This document shows positions 40,289 to 49,476 of a DNA stretch of 64,000 nucleotides, piece by piece. The DNA comes from an uncultured Lachnospiraceae bacterium. Its GTDB lineage: Bacteria > Bacillota > Clostridia > Lachnospirales > Lachnospiraceae. Numbering within the stretch: the first letter of the stretch is position 1; each line of letters starts with the position of its first letter. The position numbers were made by a program, and so were the translations under genes. A model generated the notes under the pieces. The model saw only the letters and a program-made list of their open reading frames with translations, was not told the DNA's origin and ran no database searches. Location: the NCBI GenBank assembly GCA_910586615.1, contig CAJUJP010000015.1, forward strand, positions 1-64,000, given 5' to 3'.

Positions 40289-42115
40289 TTACACTGTGGC
40301 TCCATCCATCTCATTGATCTGCTCTGGCGGAAGCCATTTTTTCAATATGGCGGCCAGCATTTCCAGATCAATAGGTTTCGGCAGAAAATCGTTCATGCCG
40401 CCCACCAGAAATTCATCCTCCATACCTTTAACCGCATTGGCAGACAGCGCCACAACAGGAAGTCTGTCCGTATAAGGCGTACCAATCCCCCGAATCAGCT
40501 TCGTGGCCTCTATACCGTCAAGTTCCGGCATCATATGATCCATAAATACAAGATCATACTGCGCCTGCCTGCGGATCATGTCCACACTGTCCCGGCCGTT
40601 ATCCACCAGATCCGGCACAATGCCGAACTTGCGAAGAAGGCCGGCCGCCACGCGGAGATTGACCTTGTTGTCATCCACCACCAGCACTCTGGCCTCCGGA
40701 GCCTTGAAATTGATCTCAAAAGGCCTGCATTCCACCACGCGCTTATTTTTACTATACTCACAGGGCGCACTGTCTACGACTTTCTGCTGGATATCAAAAG
40801 TAAAAGTGCTGCCCTTGCCGTATTCGCTTTCCACCCGGATGCTGCCACCCATATTTTCCACCAGAAGTCTGGAAATGGACAGTCCAAGCCCTGTTCCCTC
40901 CACGCCTCTGTTCTTCTTCATATCCACTTGTTCAAAAGAGCGGAAAAGTTTATCCCGGTCTTCCTCTTTAATGCCGATGCCCGTATCCGCAACACTGAAA
41001 ACAAGCCGGCCTGTATCCTTTTCTTCCTGTTTCCAGAAAACCGTAAGCGTAACGGAACCTTCATGGGTAAATTTCATGGCGTTTCCCATGACATTGATCA
41101 CGACCTGCTTGACTCTTCCGATATCCCCGTACAGCTTACGGGGCACGTCATCCGAAATTTTTGCTGACAGTTCTACAGGTTTTCCTTTGCCTCGTATCTC
41201 CATCATGCTCATCACGTCATGAATCATGGACGCAAAATAATACTCTTCCGGAATGATCGGCATTTTACCCGACTCTATCTTGGAAAAATCAAGAATATCA
41301 TTGATGATGCTGAGCAGCCCATCTCCCGATGACTTAATGGTCGTCGCATACTCCCTTCCCTTTTCCGTCAGATCTTCATCAAGCAGCATATCCGTCATAC
41401 CGCAGATCGCATTCATAGGCGTCCGGATCTCATGGGACATATTTGCCAGAAAAACGCTTTTCGCCTCGTTAGAAGCTTCTGCCTGATGCATCAGCTGTTC
41501 CATCTCTTCCATATTATGTTTGATCGTCATCGTATTTTCTACAGCGATCACACAAAGTACCCGGCACCCGAACAGGATGCACAGCACATTGATAAACATA
41601 TTCATAACGCGCAGGAAATATACAATCGATGCATTTTCGATCACGTACACCGGATCCTTGAAATTACCCAGACTCAACTCTACAAAATAAAACGCACAGA
41701 TGACCATGAAGTTCGCCATCGGATGAAAGTCTTTTCTTTCCTGGTTCTGACAGTTCAAAACATAGCTGGTCAGGAAGGTAAACGGCATCATGGCAAGACA
41801 ATACAGGCCAAACTGTGTCGCCTCGCCCAGTATATACACAGAGATCATCGAGTATAGCAGCACCTCAGTAGTAAAAATATGATATACAAGCCTGATCCTT
41901 TTGCGTCTTGCGTAAAAAAAGGCCGACGCATAAACAATAATACTGACGATATTCAGTTTGCTCAGGAAAAACATTCCCCCGATATCAAGCACCGCCATCA
42001 GGGTAAAATGTATAAAAGCAAGCAGTACCGCGCAGATCTGCAAAAATATATGATAATTCAAAATACTCAGTCTGAAATGTTTTATCCGCTCCCACAACTT
42101 TACGATTCCACTCAT
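40289..42115 (-). CDS. Hybrid sensor histidine kinase/response regulator
   Basis: A 608-residue hybrid kinase. The N-terminal 200 residues form about six helices with short loops, so it senses within or near the membrane. Then comes the phospho-accepting HisKA domain (FLANMSHEIRTPMNAI, near residue 232), an ATPase domain with N-box and G-boxes (VADTGIGIKEEDRDKLF, GTGLGLSISRLLVENMGG), and a C-terminal receiver domain (LVVDDNKVNLRVAAGLL; phospho-Asp in FMDHMMPELDG). No output domain is present, so it needs a separate Hpt or regulator protein. GAGGAA stands six bases before the ATG. It resembles the kinase at 44359-46896 in its kinase and receiver parts. Confidence 0.94.
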   Translation of the reverse strand: MSGIVKLWERIKHFRLSILNYHIFLQICAVLLAFIHFTLMAVLDIGGMFFLSKLNIVSIIVYASAFFYARRKRIRLVYHIFTTEVLLYSMISVYILGEATQFGLYCLAMMPFTFLTSYVLNCQNQERKDFHPMANFMVICAFYFVELSLGNFKDPVYVIENASIVYFLRVMNMFINVLCILFGCRVLCVIAVENTMTIKHNMEEMEQLMHQAEASNEAKSVFLANMSHEIRTPMNAICGMTDMLLDEDLTEKGREYATTIKSSGDGLLSIINDILDFSKIESGKMPIIPEEYYFASMIHDVMSMMEIRGKGKPVELSAKISDDVPRKLYGDIGRVKQVVINVMGNAMKFTHEGSVTLTVFWKQEEKDTGRLVFSVADTGIGIKEEDRDKLFRSFEQVDMKKNRGVEGTGLGLSISRLLVENMGGSIRVESEYGKGSTFTFDIQQKVVDSAPCEYSKNKRVVECRPFEINFKAPEARVLVVDDNKVNLRVAAGLLRKFGIVPDLVDNGRDSVDMIRRQAQYDLVFMDHMMPELDGIEATKLIRGIGTPYTDRLPVVALSANAVKGMEDEFLVGGMNDFLPKPIDLEMLAAILKKWLPPEQINEMDGATV

Positions 42116-42416
42116 ATACAGTTCCTCACCTGTATCTGTTGTATTTTCTCTGACGCTGCTGTTCCTTCTGTTCGGGCTTCAGGTAAAATCTCATCCCTGA
42201 TCTCCGCCTTACAATATGATTATTTATACTACGCTCCCTGTTTTTTGTCAATGTCCGTGCACACGTTATCATTCCTCCTGGCTGAAGCAGCAATATTTTG
42301 CTTTATCACTGTTAAGAAAACCATACAATCCTACGATATATAAAATAAGAAATGGTCCAAAAGGGATCATCAGTAAGTAAACGGATTTACGAACCAGGCT
42401 AAGGAGGGCATGTATC
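42116..42416. other. Divergent intergenic region
   Basis: 301 bases between the minus-strand hybrid kinase and the plus-strand DUF6033 gene. The only feature I can support is the sigma-D-like promoter at 42313-42339. Confidence 0.6.
42313..42339 (+). promoter_or_regulatory. Second sigma-D-like promoter
   Basis: TAAG at 42313-42316, 15 bases, then TACGATAT at 42332-42339, two mismatches from GCCGATAT. The GTTAAGAAAA upstream part is the same as at the first sigma-D-like site. It lies 78 bases before the DUF6033 start. Confidence 0.5.
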
Positions 42417-43148
42417 ATGAACAAAGTAAGCGGATACAACGCGTATCAAAACAATTATTACGATAATTCCGTGCGAAGCAAAGAAAAGCAGGCTAAGACA
42501 TCCGGCGCGGATTCGACAAAGAAAGCCGACAGCACAAAGAAGACGGACAAAAATCCCGTACAGCTGAGCAGCAGAGCCAAGGCGCTTTTGCAGGAATTAA
42601 AGAAAACCTACAGCAACATGGATTTCATGGTTGCCGACTATGAATCCGATGAGGAAGCTGCATCCTATCTCTCCCGCAGCACAAAAGAGTACAGCGTTTT
42701 GATTGATTCGGAAGAATTAGAGCGTATGGCGGCTGATGAAGATGTCAAGAAACAGAACCTTTCTCTTCTTGATGATGCGGTAGGCAAACTTGATGATGTA
42801 AAGGAGCAGCTGGGTGACCACAAGGATGAGGTTGTCCGCATGGGAATCTCCATCGGCAAGGACGGCGAGATGTCCTTCTTTGCAGAATTGGAGAAGGCCG
42901 GTGAACGCCAGAAGGAATTCGTAGATAAGATCAGAGCCGACAAGAAAGAGGCTGCCGGGAAAGCCCAGGCAGACAAGACCGACCCCAGGCATCCCCAGCA
43001 ATACAAATATGAGCATAGCAAACGCACTACCGTATATGCTTCCACCGCTGAGGAGTTGTTAGACAAGATCTCGAATGTCGACTGGGACAACATTAAGGAA
43101 GAAACTTCCGTTCCCATGCCGGGGGATCATTTTAGCTTTTCTGTATAA
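42417..43148 (+). CDS. DUF6033 family protein
   Basis: A 243-residue, highly charged protein of the uncharacterised DUF6033 family found in Lachnospiraceae. The N-terminal 45 residues are low complexity with repeated DSTKK; LSSRAKALLQELKKTYSNMDFMVADYES (two blocks, about 48-75) begins the conserved part, followed by alternating helices rich in Lys and Glu. There is no signal peptide or membrane helix. AGGAGG lies nine bases before the ATG. The sigma-D-like promoter suggests co-expression with motility genes. The N-terminal opening NKVSGYNAYQNNYYDNS recalls the disordered start of flagellar-export proteins, but this is only an impression. Confidence 0.85.
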   Translation: MNKVSGYNAYQNNYYDNSVRSKEKQAKTSGADSTKKADSTKKTDKNPVQLSSRAKALLQELKKTYSNMDFMVADYESDEEAASYLSRSTKEYSVLIDSEELERMAADEDVKKQNLSLLDDAVGKLDDVKEQLGDHKDEVVRMGISIGKDGEMSFFAELEKAGERQKEFVDKIRADKKEAAGKAQADKTDPRHPQQYKYEHSKRTTVYASTAEELLDKISNVDWDNIKEETSVPMPGDHFSFSV

Positions 43149-43151
43149 AAA

Positions 43152-43286
43152 AAGTAAATTTGCTTCGCAAATTAACTTTTTCTCAAGCACAAAAGCGCAG
43201 GCGGCAATATCCTGCGCTTTCTTTTTGTTGATAAAAAAAGTAATTTGCTTCGCAAATAACTTTGCGAGATTCGCTTCGCGAACTCG
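43152..43286. repeat. Three hairpins with GC-TTC-GC tips
   Basis: Stems at 43152-43178 and 43237-43263 (both with AAGT..TTTGC-ttc-GCAAA..ACTT and one mismatch) and at 43265-43286 (CGAGaTTCGC-ttc-GCGAACTCG). They share the GCTTCGC tip and surround the DUF6033 terminator. They look like an extragenic palindromic repeat family. Confidence 0.7.
43192..43225 (+). terminator. Terminator of the DUF6033 gene
   Basis: A perfect 10-bp stem (AAAGCGCAGG/CCTGCGCTTT) with a nine-base loop and CTTTTT after it, 44 bases past the DUF6033 stop. Confidence 0.88.
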
Positions 43287-43319
43287 AATAAGCGGAGCAA
43301 TTTCCTATACCATGAAAAA

Positions 43320-43345
43320 CGCAGAGAACAAATCTCTGCGCTTTT
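43320..43345 (-). terminator. Terminator of the double-receiver regulator gene
   Basis: CGCAGAGA pairs with TCTCTGCG around a five-base loop (43320-43340); on the minus strand TTTTT follows. It also has a T-rich run on the plus strand and may act both ways. Confidence 0.8.
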
Positions 43346-43390
43346 ATCTTTCAACTTATTATAGCCACTGCTGTATATTACTTTACTTTA

Positions 43391-44161
43391 TTACATGCCT
43401 AAAAGTTCTTTTCTCTTGATCTCCTCAAAGAAATCATCGATGGACTTTGTGATCTGAGACGGCTCCATGGATTTCAACAGATACCCTTGCGGTTTCAATG
43501 CCATAACGTCCATAATCGTCTCCTTGTCACCCTTGTTGGTCAGGAAGATAACCGGAATATCCGCAAACTCATGCTCACTCCTGATCATCTCAAGCACCTG
43601 CTTGCCATCTACAATAGGCATCTCATAATCCAGGAGTACAAGATCCGGCCTGTTCGTAGACAGATACTTAATAGCCATCGCACCGGAATTCGCCAGTGTT
43701 ACCTGATATGACTCTTCCAGCCATCCCTTTATATTACGCAGCATTGTTCCGGAATCATCTACTACAAGAATCTTCTTCTTATTCTGTTTACCGTGTTTCT
43801 TCTCATAATTGGTGACCGTGCTTACCACTTCGCTGACATTGATGGGCCGCTGGAATCTCTGACGGATCAGATTCTTGGTGATTACCTTCTCCACAGTATT
43901 AAGTTCATCCGCATCACCAACTGCAAAAAGTGGAATATCCTCCTCTGCCGCCTTATCTTTGATAAAGTTAAGCGCCTGCTGCTCCTCGATCATCTTCTCA
44001 TCTACATAGAGCAGAATAATACCGATCTGCTCTTCAATCTTGTTGATCGCATCGATATCCGCCTTCACCGTGATGACTTCGTACTCCGCGCGCTCAAACC
44101 AATCCTTCAGGGATACAATAAGATAACTTTGAATCTGTGAGATAATAACTACGTTCTGCAT
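43391..44161 (-). CDS. Response regulator with two receiver-like domains
   Basis: A 256-residue protein. The C-terminal half (about 130-250) is a full receiver: ILVVDDSGTM, phospho-Asp in VLLDYEMPIVDG, and the Thr/Lys switch residues in IFLTNKGD and YLLKSM. The N-terminal half (about 1-120) looks like a receiver that has kept the fold (IILLYVDEKM) but lost the acidic pocket, so it may be a protein-protein module. No DNA-binding domain is present. The ATG at 44161 is preferred, with GGGAG nine bases before it. It follows the BMP/kinase pair on the same strand after 197 bases and is a plausible partner. Confidence 0.88.
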   Translation of the reverse strand: MQNVVIISQIQSYLIVSLKDWFERAEYEVITVKADIDAINKIEEQIGIILLYVDEKMIEEQQALNFIKDKAAEEDIPLFAVGDADELNTVEKVITKNLIRQRFQRPINVSEVVSTVTNYEKKHGKQNKKKILVVDDSGTMLRNIKGWLEESYQVTLANSGAMAIKYLSTNRPDLVLLDYEMPIVDGKQVLEMIRSEHEFADIPVIFLTNKGDKETIMDVMALKPQGYLLKSMEPSQITKSIDDFFEEIKRKELLGM

Positions 44162-44358
44162 TTTAACACTCTCCCGCACTAATGTCTGTATGTATAATGT
44201 GTAACTGACATCTATTTTGTTCTTCCAACAACATACGAATTTATTATATCAAACTCTATATTTATCCGCAAGCCATATCCCAGCTTTTATTTACTTTTTC
44301 TGCAACTTTTCAGACAAAAAATATGTCCTTCTGCATCCCCCTGTCCGGTCTGGCACAA

Positions 44359-46896
44359 TCACACACAGTTTTCCAGATATCTTCTCCCCTCTGTCACAGC
44401 CTTCCCGTACATTTCCATGGTTATGACATGATACTCTCTGATATATGCCAGTACTTCCTGCCTGTGCAGGGCATCTTTGTTCTGCATCTCCTTCGCCGCC
44501 CGTTCCAGACCGGCTGCCTCCTCCGATAACTTCTTTGCACCCACACTGAGAGCCGAAGATTTCAGTCCGTGTACCACGATCGCATAGTCTTTCCAGTTTC
44601 CTTCCCAATAAGTCCGTTCTATCTTCTGCCTGTCCTCCGTCTCCACATCACAGAATTCTGTCAGAACCTCCCGGTATACCTCCTCACTGTCACCGCAGTA
44701 CCGGATTCCCAATGCAGTATCCAAAAGTCCTGAAAAAGTTGATTTCACAGCCTTTACCGCATCCTGTTCTGCCGGCCTCTTCTGTTCTGCCACGGTCTGA
44801 AGCTTCTGCGGGGGAATATATTTCTTAAGCATCTCTTCCAGTTCCGCCCCCTCCACAGGCTTACTCAGATAGTCATTGAAGCCTGCCTCGATATATGTAT
44901 CACGCACACCCACGATCGCATTAGCCGTCAGTGCAATAACAGGTGTCTCCGGACACATATGGCCGGTTTCACTCTTCATGCGCTTAAGCGTCTCCATCCC
45001 GTCCATTTCCGGCATCATATGATCCAAAAGGATCACGTCATACTGTTTCTCCCGAATCATTTCCAGGCACTCCCGGCCACTGGCACAGGTGTCGATCTGC
45101 ATATGGGTTTTCTTAAGAAGCTGCGTGATCACAAGAAGGTTCATGGCGGTATCATCCACCACCAGCATCTTTGCCTGCGGCGCCGTAAAGCTCTCCCGGT
45201 ATTGATGCCTGTCCTGCCTTACCGCCATCTGATATCTCAGTTGGAAATCTCCCAACGGACTGTCATTGACGACACCCTGGGGCAGATATACGGTAAAAAC
45301 AGACCCGGATCCGTACTCGCTTTCCACCTCGATACGTCCGTTCATCTGTTCCACCAGCCTGCATGTAATGGCAAGCCCAAGCCCTGTTCCTTCCACATTT
45401 CTGTTCTCTTCCAGGTTAAGGCGCTCAAAATTGCGAAACAGCCTCGGCCGGTCCTCTTCTTTGATCCCGATTCCCGTGTCGGTGATCCGTATCCTCAGAA
45501 GAATCCTGCCCTTTGCCGCAGGCTGCCCCGACACATCAAATGTCACGCCGCCCTCCTTCGTATATTTAACCGCGTTATTCAGAAGATTGACTGCGATCTG
45601 ACAGTTGCGGACCGCATCTCCCCACAATTCACACGGCAGATCCTCATCTACATTTATGTGGAACCACAAATTCTTGCTTTCCGCCTTGACACGCACCATA
45701 TTGACCACATCATTGAGCAGAGACGCGGCATCATAGGCACCTTCCACAATTTCCATTTTACCGGACTCAATTTTGGAAAAATCCAGAATATCATTGATCA
45801 GCGACAACAACGTCTGACTTGCCCCCTGTATGTTCCGCGCATATTCTCTGATCTCTTCCTGTTCACACTCCCGCAGGATCATCTCGTTCATGCCCATAAC
45901 CGCATTGATAGGCGTTCGTATCTCATGTGATATATTTGCAAGAAAATCACTTTTGGCACGGTTCGCCTTGTCCGCCATCAGTTTAGCTTCCCGAAGTTCG
46001 TTGCTTTCACGCACCTTTTCCTCCGCCCCGAACAGATAAACCATACCGACCACCAGCACCACCATGAGCAGCGTAAACACCCACAGAACCAGTACAATCA
46101 GATAGGATATGCCTTTCATGGCCACATCCTTCGGCACAATTCCCGCGAGAATCATATCTGTATCTGCTATCTCAGCCGAAAAAATAAAAAAATCACCCGC
46201 TTTCGTCTCCACATAGGAGGCGGCTGCCGTCATGACCTGCAGCTGCTCCCGCATATGCGCAAATCCTTTTCGTATTTCCTCTGACTGCATCAGATGTACA
46301 TCTTCCTCTGCCGCATCGCTGCCGGGAATGACGATCTGGTCACTGTTGTCCAGAAGCATCGTTCTGCCTTTTCCCTCATAACAGACCAGACCGAACTTAT
46401 TATAAAGACAGCTTATATCATACAGCTTATACAATACATACCGCACGTTCCTTCCTCTGTAGACCGGTACTGTAAACAACAGTCCCTGGTCTTCATTGTA
46501 GCTGACTGCATTTTGTCCCCGGAAAGACTGTCTGATCCCGTCAAATGCGAGAAAATCCAGCGCCTCTCCGCACACTGCGCTGCCATCCGTCTCAAGCAGT
46601 CCGACGGAAATCTTCTCTTCATTCCCTGCAAAAGTATTCACGATATCCTGTTTTTCCGCCTCATGATCTTTTACATATTCCGCCGTCCAGTTAAGCTGTT
46701 CCAGCTCCGACTCAAACTGGTTCTCGGTCATCTGTGCCAGAAGCTGCGCCTGCCTCACCGCCTGCTGCTCCACATAATAGTTCAACAGCGTCTTCATCTT
46801 ATTCTGCATCAGAATACCTACCACGCTGAATATCACGACAAAAATGAAAATACCGGCAATGATCTTTCTATTCCTTTTCACCCACTCTTTCTTCAT
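44359..46896 (-). CDS. Hybrid histidine kinase with receiver and Hpt domains
   Basis: An 845-residue three-part phosphorelay kinase. Two helices (about 8-30 and 270-295) enclose an outer Cache-like sensor domain of about 240 residues. Then HisKA (FLANISHEIRTPINAV, near 328), the ATPase domain (ITDTGIGIKEEDRPRLF, GTGLGLAITCRL), a receiver (MLVVDDTAMNLLV, phospho-Asp in LLDHMMPEMDG) and a C-terminal Hpt domain with its His in VVHGLKSSALSVG (near 775). Its start overlaps the end of the BMP-type protein gene by 29 bases, which implies coupled translation and a shared job. It probably reads the ligand state of that binding protein and passes phosphate through Hpt to a regulator such as the one at 43391-44161. 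Confidence 0.94.
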   Translation of the reverse strand: MKKEWVKRNRKIIAGIFIFVVIFSVVGILMQNKMKTLLNYYVEQQAVRQAQLLAQMTENQFESELEQLNWTAEYVKDHEAEKQDIVNTFAGNEEKISVGLLETDGSAVCGEALDFLAFDGIRQSFRGQNAVSYNEDQGLLFTVPVYRGRNVRYVLYKLYDISCLYNKFGLVCYEGKGRTMLLDNSDQIVIPGSDAAEEDVHLMQSEEIRKGFAHMREQLQVMTAAASYVETKAGDFFIFSAEIADTDMILAGIVPKDVAMKGISYLIVLVLWVFTLLMVVLVVGMVYLFGAEEKVRESNELREAKLMADKANRAKSDFLANISHEIRTPINAVMGMNEMILRECEQEEIREYARNIQGASQTLLSLINDILDFSKIESGKMEIVEGAYDAASLLNDVVNMVRVKAESKNLWFHINVDEDLPCELWGDAVRNCQIAVNLLNNAVKYTKEGGVTFDVSGQPAAKGRILLRIRITDTGIGIKEEDRPRLFRNFERLNLEENRNVEGTGLGLAITCRLVEQMNGRIEVESEYGSGSVFTVYLPQGVVNDSPLGDFQLRYQMAVRQDRHQYRESFTAPQAKMLVVDDTAMNLLVITQLLKKTHMQIDTCASGRECLEMIREKQYDVILLDHMMPEMDGMETLKRMKSETGHMCPETPVIALTANAIVGVRDTYIEAGFNDYLSKPVEGAELEEMLKKYIPPQKLQTVAEQKRPAEQDAVKAVKSTFSGLLDTALGIRYCGDSEEVYREVLTEFCDVETEDRQKIERTYWEGNWKDYAIVVHGLKSSALSVGAKKLSEEAAGLERAAKEMQNKDALHRQEVLAYIREYHVITMEMYGKAVTEGRRYLENCV

Positions 46897-47983
46897 AGAG
46901 TTCTACGCCTTCCACATACCAGTCAAAACCATTGAGCATGTCATCATCTGTCATGCTTTCCATCTCGCGGATGCGGAGTTCTCCTTCCGAATCCGTAACC
47001 GGCCCATAAAATACATCAAAAGTTCCGCTCATGAACTTCTCACGCTCCTGTGCCACCCGTTCCGCAATCCCCGCTTTCACATTCCCGCTCAACGGCGCAA
47101 GGGAAACAACACCGGTTTTTGCTCCTTCCCAATAATGCTTTCCCCGGAATTTTCCCTGCAGGCATCCCAGCAGATAAGGCTCATAAAAATTTTCCCATTC
47201 AAACACGGGCGCCGTCAGAAACGTATTCGGATACAGTTCTGCATTATCCATATTATAACCGATGCTCCAGATCCCCCGCTCTTCCGCAATCTCCAATGTC
47301 CTGTTGGTGTCGGTATGGATCGTGACAACATCAATGTCCTGCCCGTCAAGCAGACGTTCCGTGGCTTCTGCCGCCTCCTTTTCCCCTGTCCAGGAGTGGG
47401 TCCACTCCACATACACCTGCGCGTCAGGATTGACTTCCCGCACCCCAAGCGTAAATGCATTGATCCCCCGGTTCACTTCTGAAATGGGATACGCCGCCAC
47501 ATAACCGATCTTATCGGTCTCGGTCTGTAATCCCGCCACGATTCCGCTCAAATACCGCATCTGATAGATCCTGCCGAAATAAGTGGCCAGATTATGTGCT
47601 TCCTCCACGCCTGTGGCATGAAAAAAGTAAATGTCACGATGCTCCTGAGCCGCTTCCAGCACATAATCTCCATAACCGAAAGAATTACAGATAATAATTT
47701 TGCAGCCCTGTCCGATCAGTTCCTCCATGCATTCCTTACAGCTTTCATCAGCCGGAATATTTTCCTTATAAATAACCGAAAGGTTCAGACTGCCGGCACA
47801 CTGTTCCATCCCTTCAAAATGTGACTGTCCCCAGCTATGGTCATCAATACTTCCGTTAAGGACAAATCCCACTTTTGTCTGATTTCTGGTCACCTCGGTG
47901 TCCGTCTCCCTCACGCTGATCAATATGATTCCGATAACAATGATACCTACGATCGCACCTGCGATACCCAATATTTTCTTCAT
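46868..47983 (-). CDS. BMP/PnrA-type substrate-binding protein, membrane-tethered
   Basis: A 371-residue periplasmic-binding-protein fold of the basic membrane protein (BMP/Med/PnrA) family, whose known members bind nucleosides or autoinducer-like ligands. KVGFVLNGSIDDHSWGQSHF (residues about 37-56) is the family opening; IGYVAAYPISEVNRGINAF and VVTIHTDTNRTLEIAEERG follow. The N-terminal helix (about 4-23) has no lipobox Cys and no obvious cleavage site, so it likely remains as a membrane anchor. No ABC transporter genes lie near. Instead a hybrid kinase overlaps its end, which points to ligand sensing rather than uptake. Confidence 0.88.
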   Translation of the reverse strand: MKKILGIAGAIVGIIVIGIILISVRETDTEVTRNQTKVGFVLNGSIDDHSWGQSHFEGMEQCAGSLNLSVIYKENIPADESCKECMEELIGQGCKIIICNSFGYGDYVLEAAQEHRDIYFFHATGVEEAHNLATYFGRIYQMRYLSGIVAGLQTETDKIGYVAAYPISEVNRGINAFTLGVREVNPDAQVYVEWTHSWTGEKEAAEATERLLDGQDIDVVTIHTDTNRTLEIAEERGIWSIGYNMDNAELYPNTFLTAPVFEWENFYEPYLLGCLQGKFRGKHYWEGAKTGVVSLAPLSGNVKAGIAERVAQEREKFMSGTFDVFYGPVTDSEGELRIREMESMTDDDMLNGFDWYVEGVELYEERVGEKE

Positions 47984-48022
47984 GTTTTATTCCGTTTCAT
48001 ACTCCGGACAATCCCGCCCTCT

Positions 48023-49360
48023 CTATTCTGCCGGACGTCTCCTGCACCTCCAATAATACCACATCCCCGTCAGATCCGCCAGAATCCATCCGATCGGCAC
48101 AGACACCCAGATCCCCGTCACGCCGATCCACGCCACAGACGACAATGCATAGGCCAGAACCACGCGGGTGCCCAGGGAGATCACCGTCAAAACCACCGAT
48201 ATCCCCGGTTTATGAACGGCACGGTAATAACCGTACAAAAGAAACAGCAGACCGATACCAAAATAAAAGGCACCTTCGATCCTCAGATATCCCGCACCCA
48301 CCGAGATTGCTTCCACGCTCTCCTCGTTCAGAAACAGTCCCATAAGCTGACTGGCAAACACCACCACCAGAACGGAGATGACAGTGCAGAATACAAACGC
48401 CCCCAGGGCGGCATCCCGCATTCCCCGGCGGATTCTCTCTGTCTTGCCCGCTCCGTAATTCTGTGCCACATAGGTGGAAAAAGCGTTGCCGAAATCCTGT
48501 ACCGGTGCATAGGCAAAGGAATCAATCTTCACCGCCGCGGCAAAAGCTGCCATCACCACCGGACCGAAACTGTTCACAAGGCCCTGTACCATCAGAATGC
48601 CAAAGTTCATGATGGACTGCTGCAGGCAGGTAAGTGTCGAAAGTCCTGCCAGTTCCCGCAAAATGCCGGTATCAAAATGCCGGTTTTGTTTCGTCACCTT
48701 AAGCTGCGGGTACTTGAGAAAGTAATACAGCACAATACCGATCCCCGCCAGATACTGGGAGATCACCGTAGCAGCCGCCGCACCGCCCACGCCCCATCCC
48801 AGACCTCTGATGAAATACAGGTCCAGCACGATATTGACCACGGCAGATATTCCGAGAAACACAAGGGGTATCACGGAATTGCCCACAGCCCGGAGCAGAT
48901 TCGCTGTGAAATTATAGAGAAATACCGCCATAATCCCCGCAAAAATCCACACCAGGTACTCCCTCATCAGCGGTGCAACCTCTTTCGGCACGCGCAGAAA
49001 GACAAGTATGCCGCCCATTGCGCCATAAACAATGCCGTTCAGAATAAACGCAACGATACCGATGGCCACAAAAGCAATGAAAATCCCTTTTTCAAGCCTG
49101 TTCTGATCCTTCGCACCGAACTGCATGGAAAAAAAAGCGCTGCTGCCCATGCAAAGGCCGATCATGATTGATGTGATAAATACCATAAGTGCGTAAGAAG
49201 ATCCCACCGCCGCCAGCGCTTTTTCTCCCAGATAACGCCCCACAATCAGCGTATCCACAATATTATACAACTGCTGAAGCAGATTCCCCACCATAATGGG
49301 GAATGCAAACTTCAGCAGTTTATCCATAATGCTGCCTTCTGTTAAGTCATAATTCTTCAT
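48023..49360 (-). CDS. MATE family efflux transporter
   Basis: A 445-residue exporter with twelve predicted helices in two halves, of the DinF/NorM-like MATE family (LLKFAFPIMVGNLLQQLYNIVDTLIVGRYLG is its opening, residues in two stretches from about 14). It would use Na+ or H+ to pump out drugs or metabolites. The ATG at 49360 is preferred with GGGAA five bases upstream; an ATG at 49372 is also possible. It lies 39 bases upstream of the BMP gene on the same strand and may be co-transcribed with it. A 29-bp sequence that recurs at 52523-52551 is found directly before the start. Confidence 0.92.
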   Translation of the reverse strand: MKNYDLTEGSIMDKLLKFAFPIMVGNLLQQLYNIVDTLIVGRYLGEKALAAVGSSYALMVFITSIMIGLCMGSSAFFSMQFGAKDQNRLEKGIFIAFVAIGIVAFILNGIVYGAMGGILVFLRVPKEVAPLMREYLVWIFAGIMAVFLYNFTANLLRAVGNSVIPLVFLGISAVVNIVLDLYFIRGLGWGVGGAAAATVISQYLAGIGIVLYYFLKYPQLKVTKQNRHFDTGILRELAGLSTLTCLQQSIMNFGILMVQGLVNSFGPVVMAAFAAAVKIDSFAYAPVQDFGNAFSTYVAQNYGAGKTERIRRGMRDAALGAFVFCTVISVLVVVFASQLMGLFLNEESVEAISVGAGYLRIEGAFYFGIGLLFLLYGYYRAVHKPGISVVLTVISLGTRVVLAYALSSVAWIGVTGIWVSVPIGWILADLTGMWYYWRCRRRPAE

Positions 49361-49363
49361 AAC

Positions 49364-49392
49364 AATTCCCATGCATATCGTAAACCTACTTG
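49364..49392. repeat. 29-bp intergenic repeat, copy A
   Basis: Shares 24 of 29 bases with copy B at 52523-52551, without gaps; all five differences are transitions. The core is CCATGCATAT. It precedes the MATE gene. Confidence 0.6.
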
Positions 49393-49476
49393 CGATACTG
49401 CTTAAATAGAAAGTTGAAAATCTTTGATTTTTTAACCCGTGTCCTGTAACAGATTTTCAATCCTTCTTCTTGTTTT

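Noticed and set aside
49414..49460. Inverted repeat TTGAAAATC/GATTTTCAA as a glnA terminator
   Set aside because: The 9-bp AT-rich stem has a 29-base loop and no U-run, so I would not call a terminator here.
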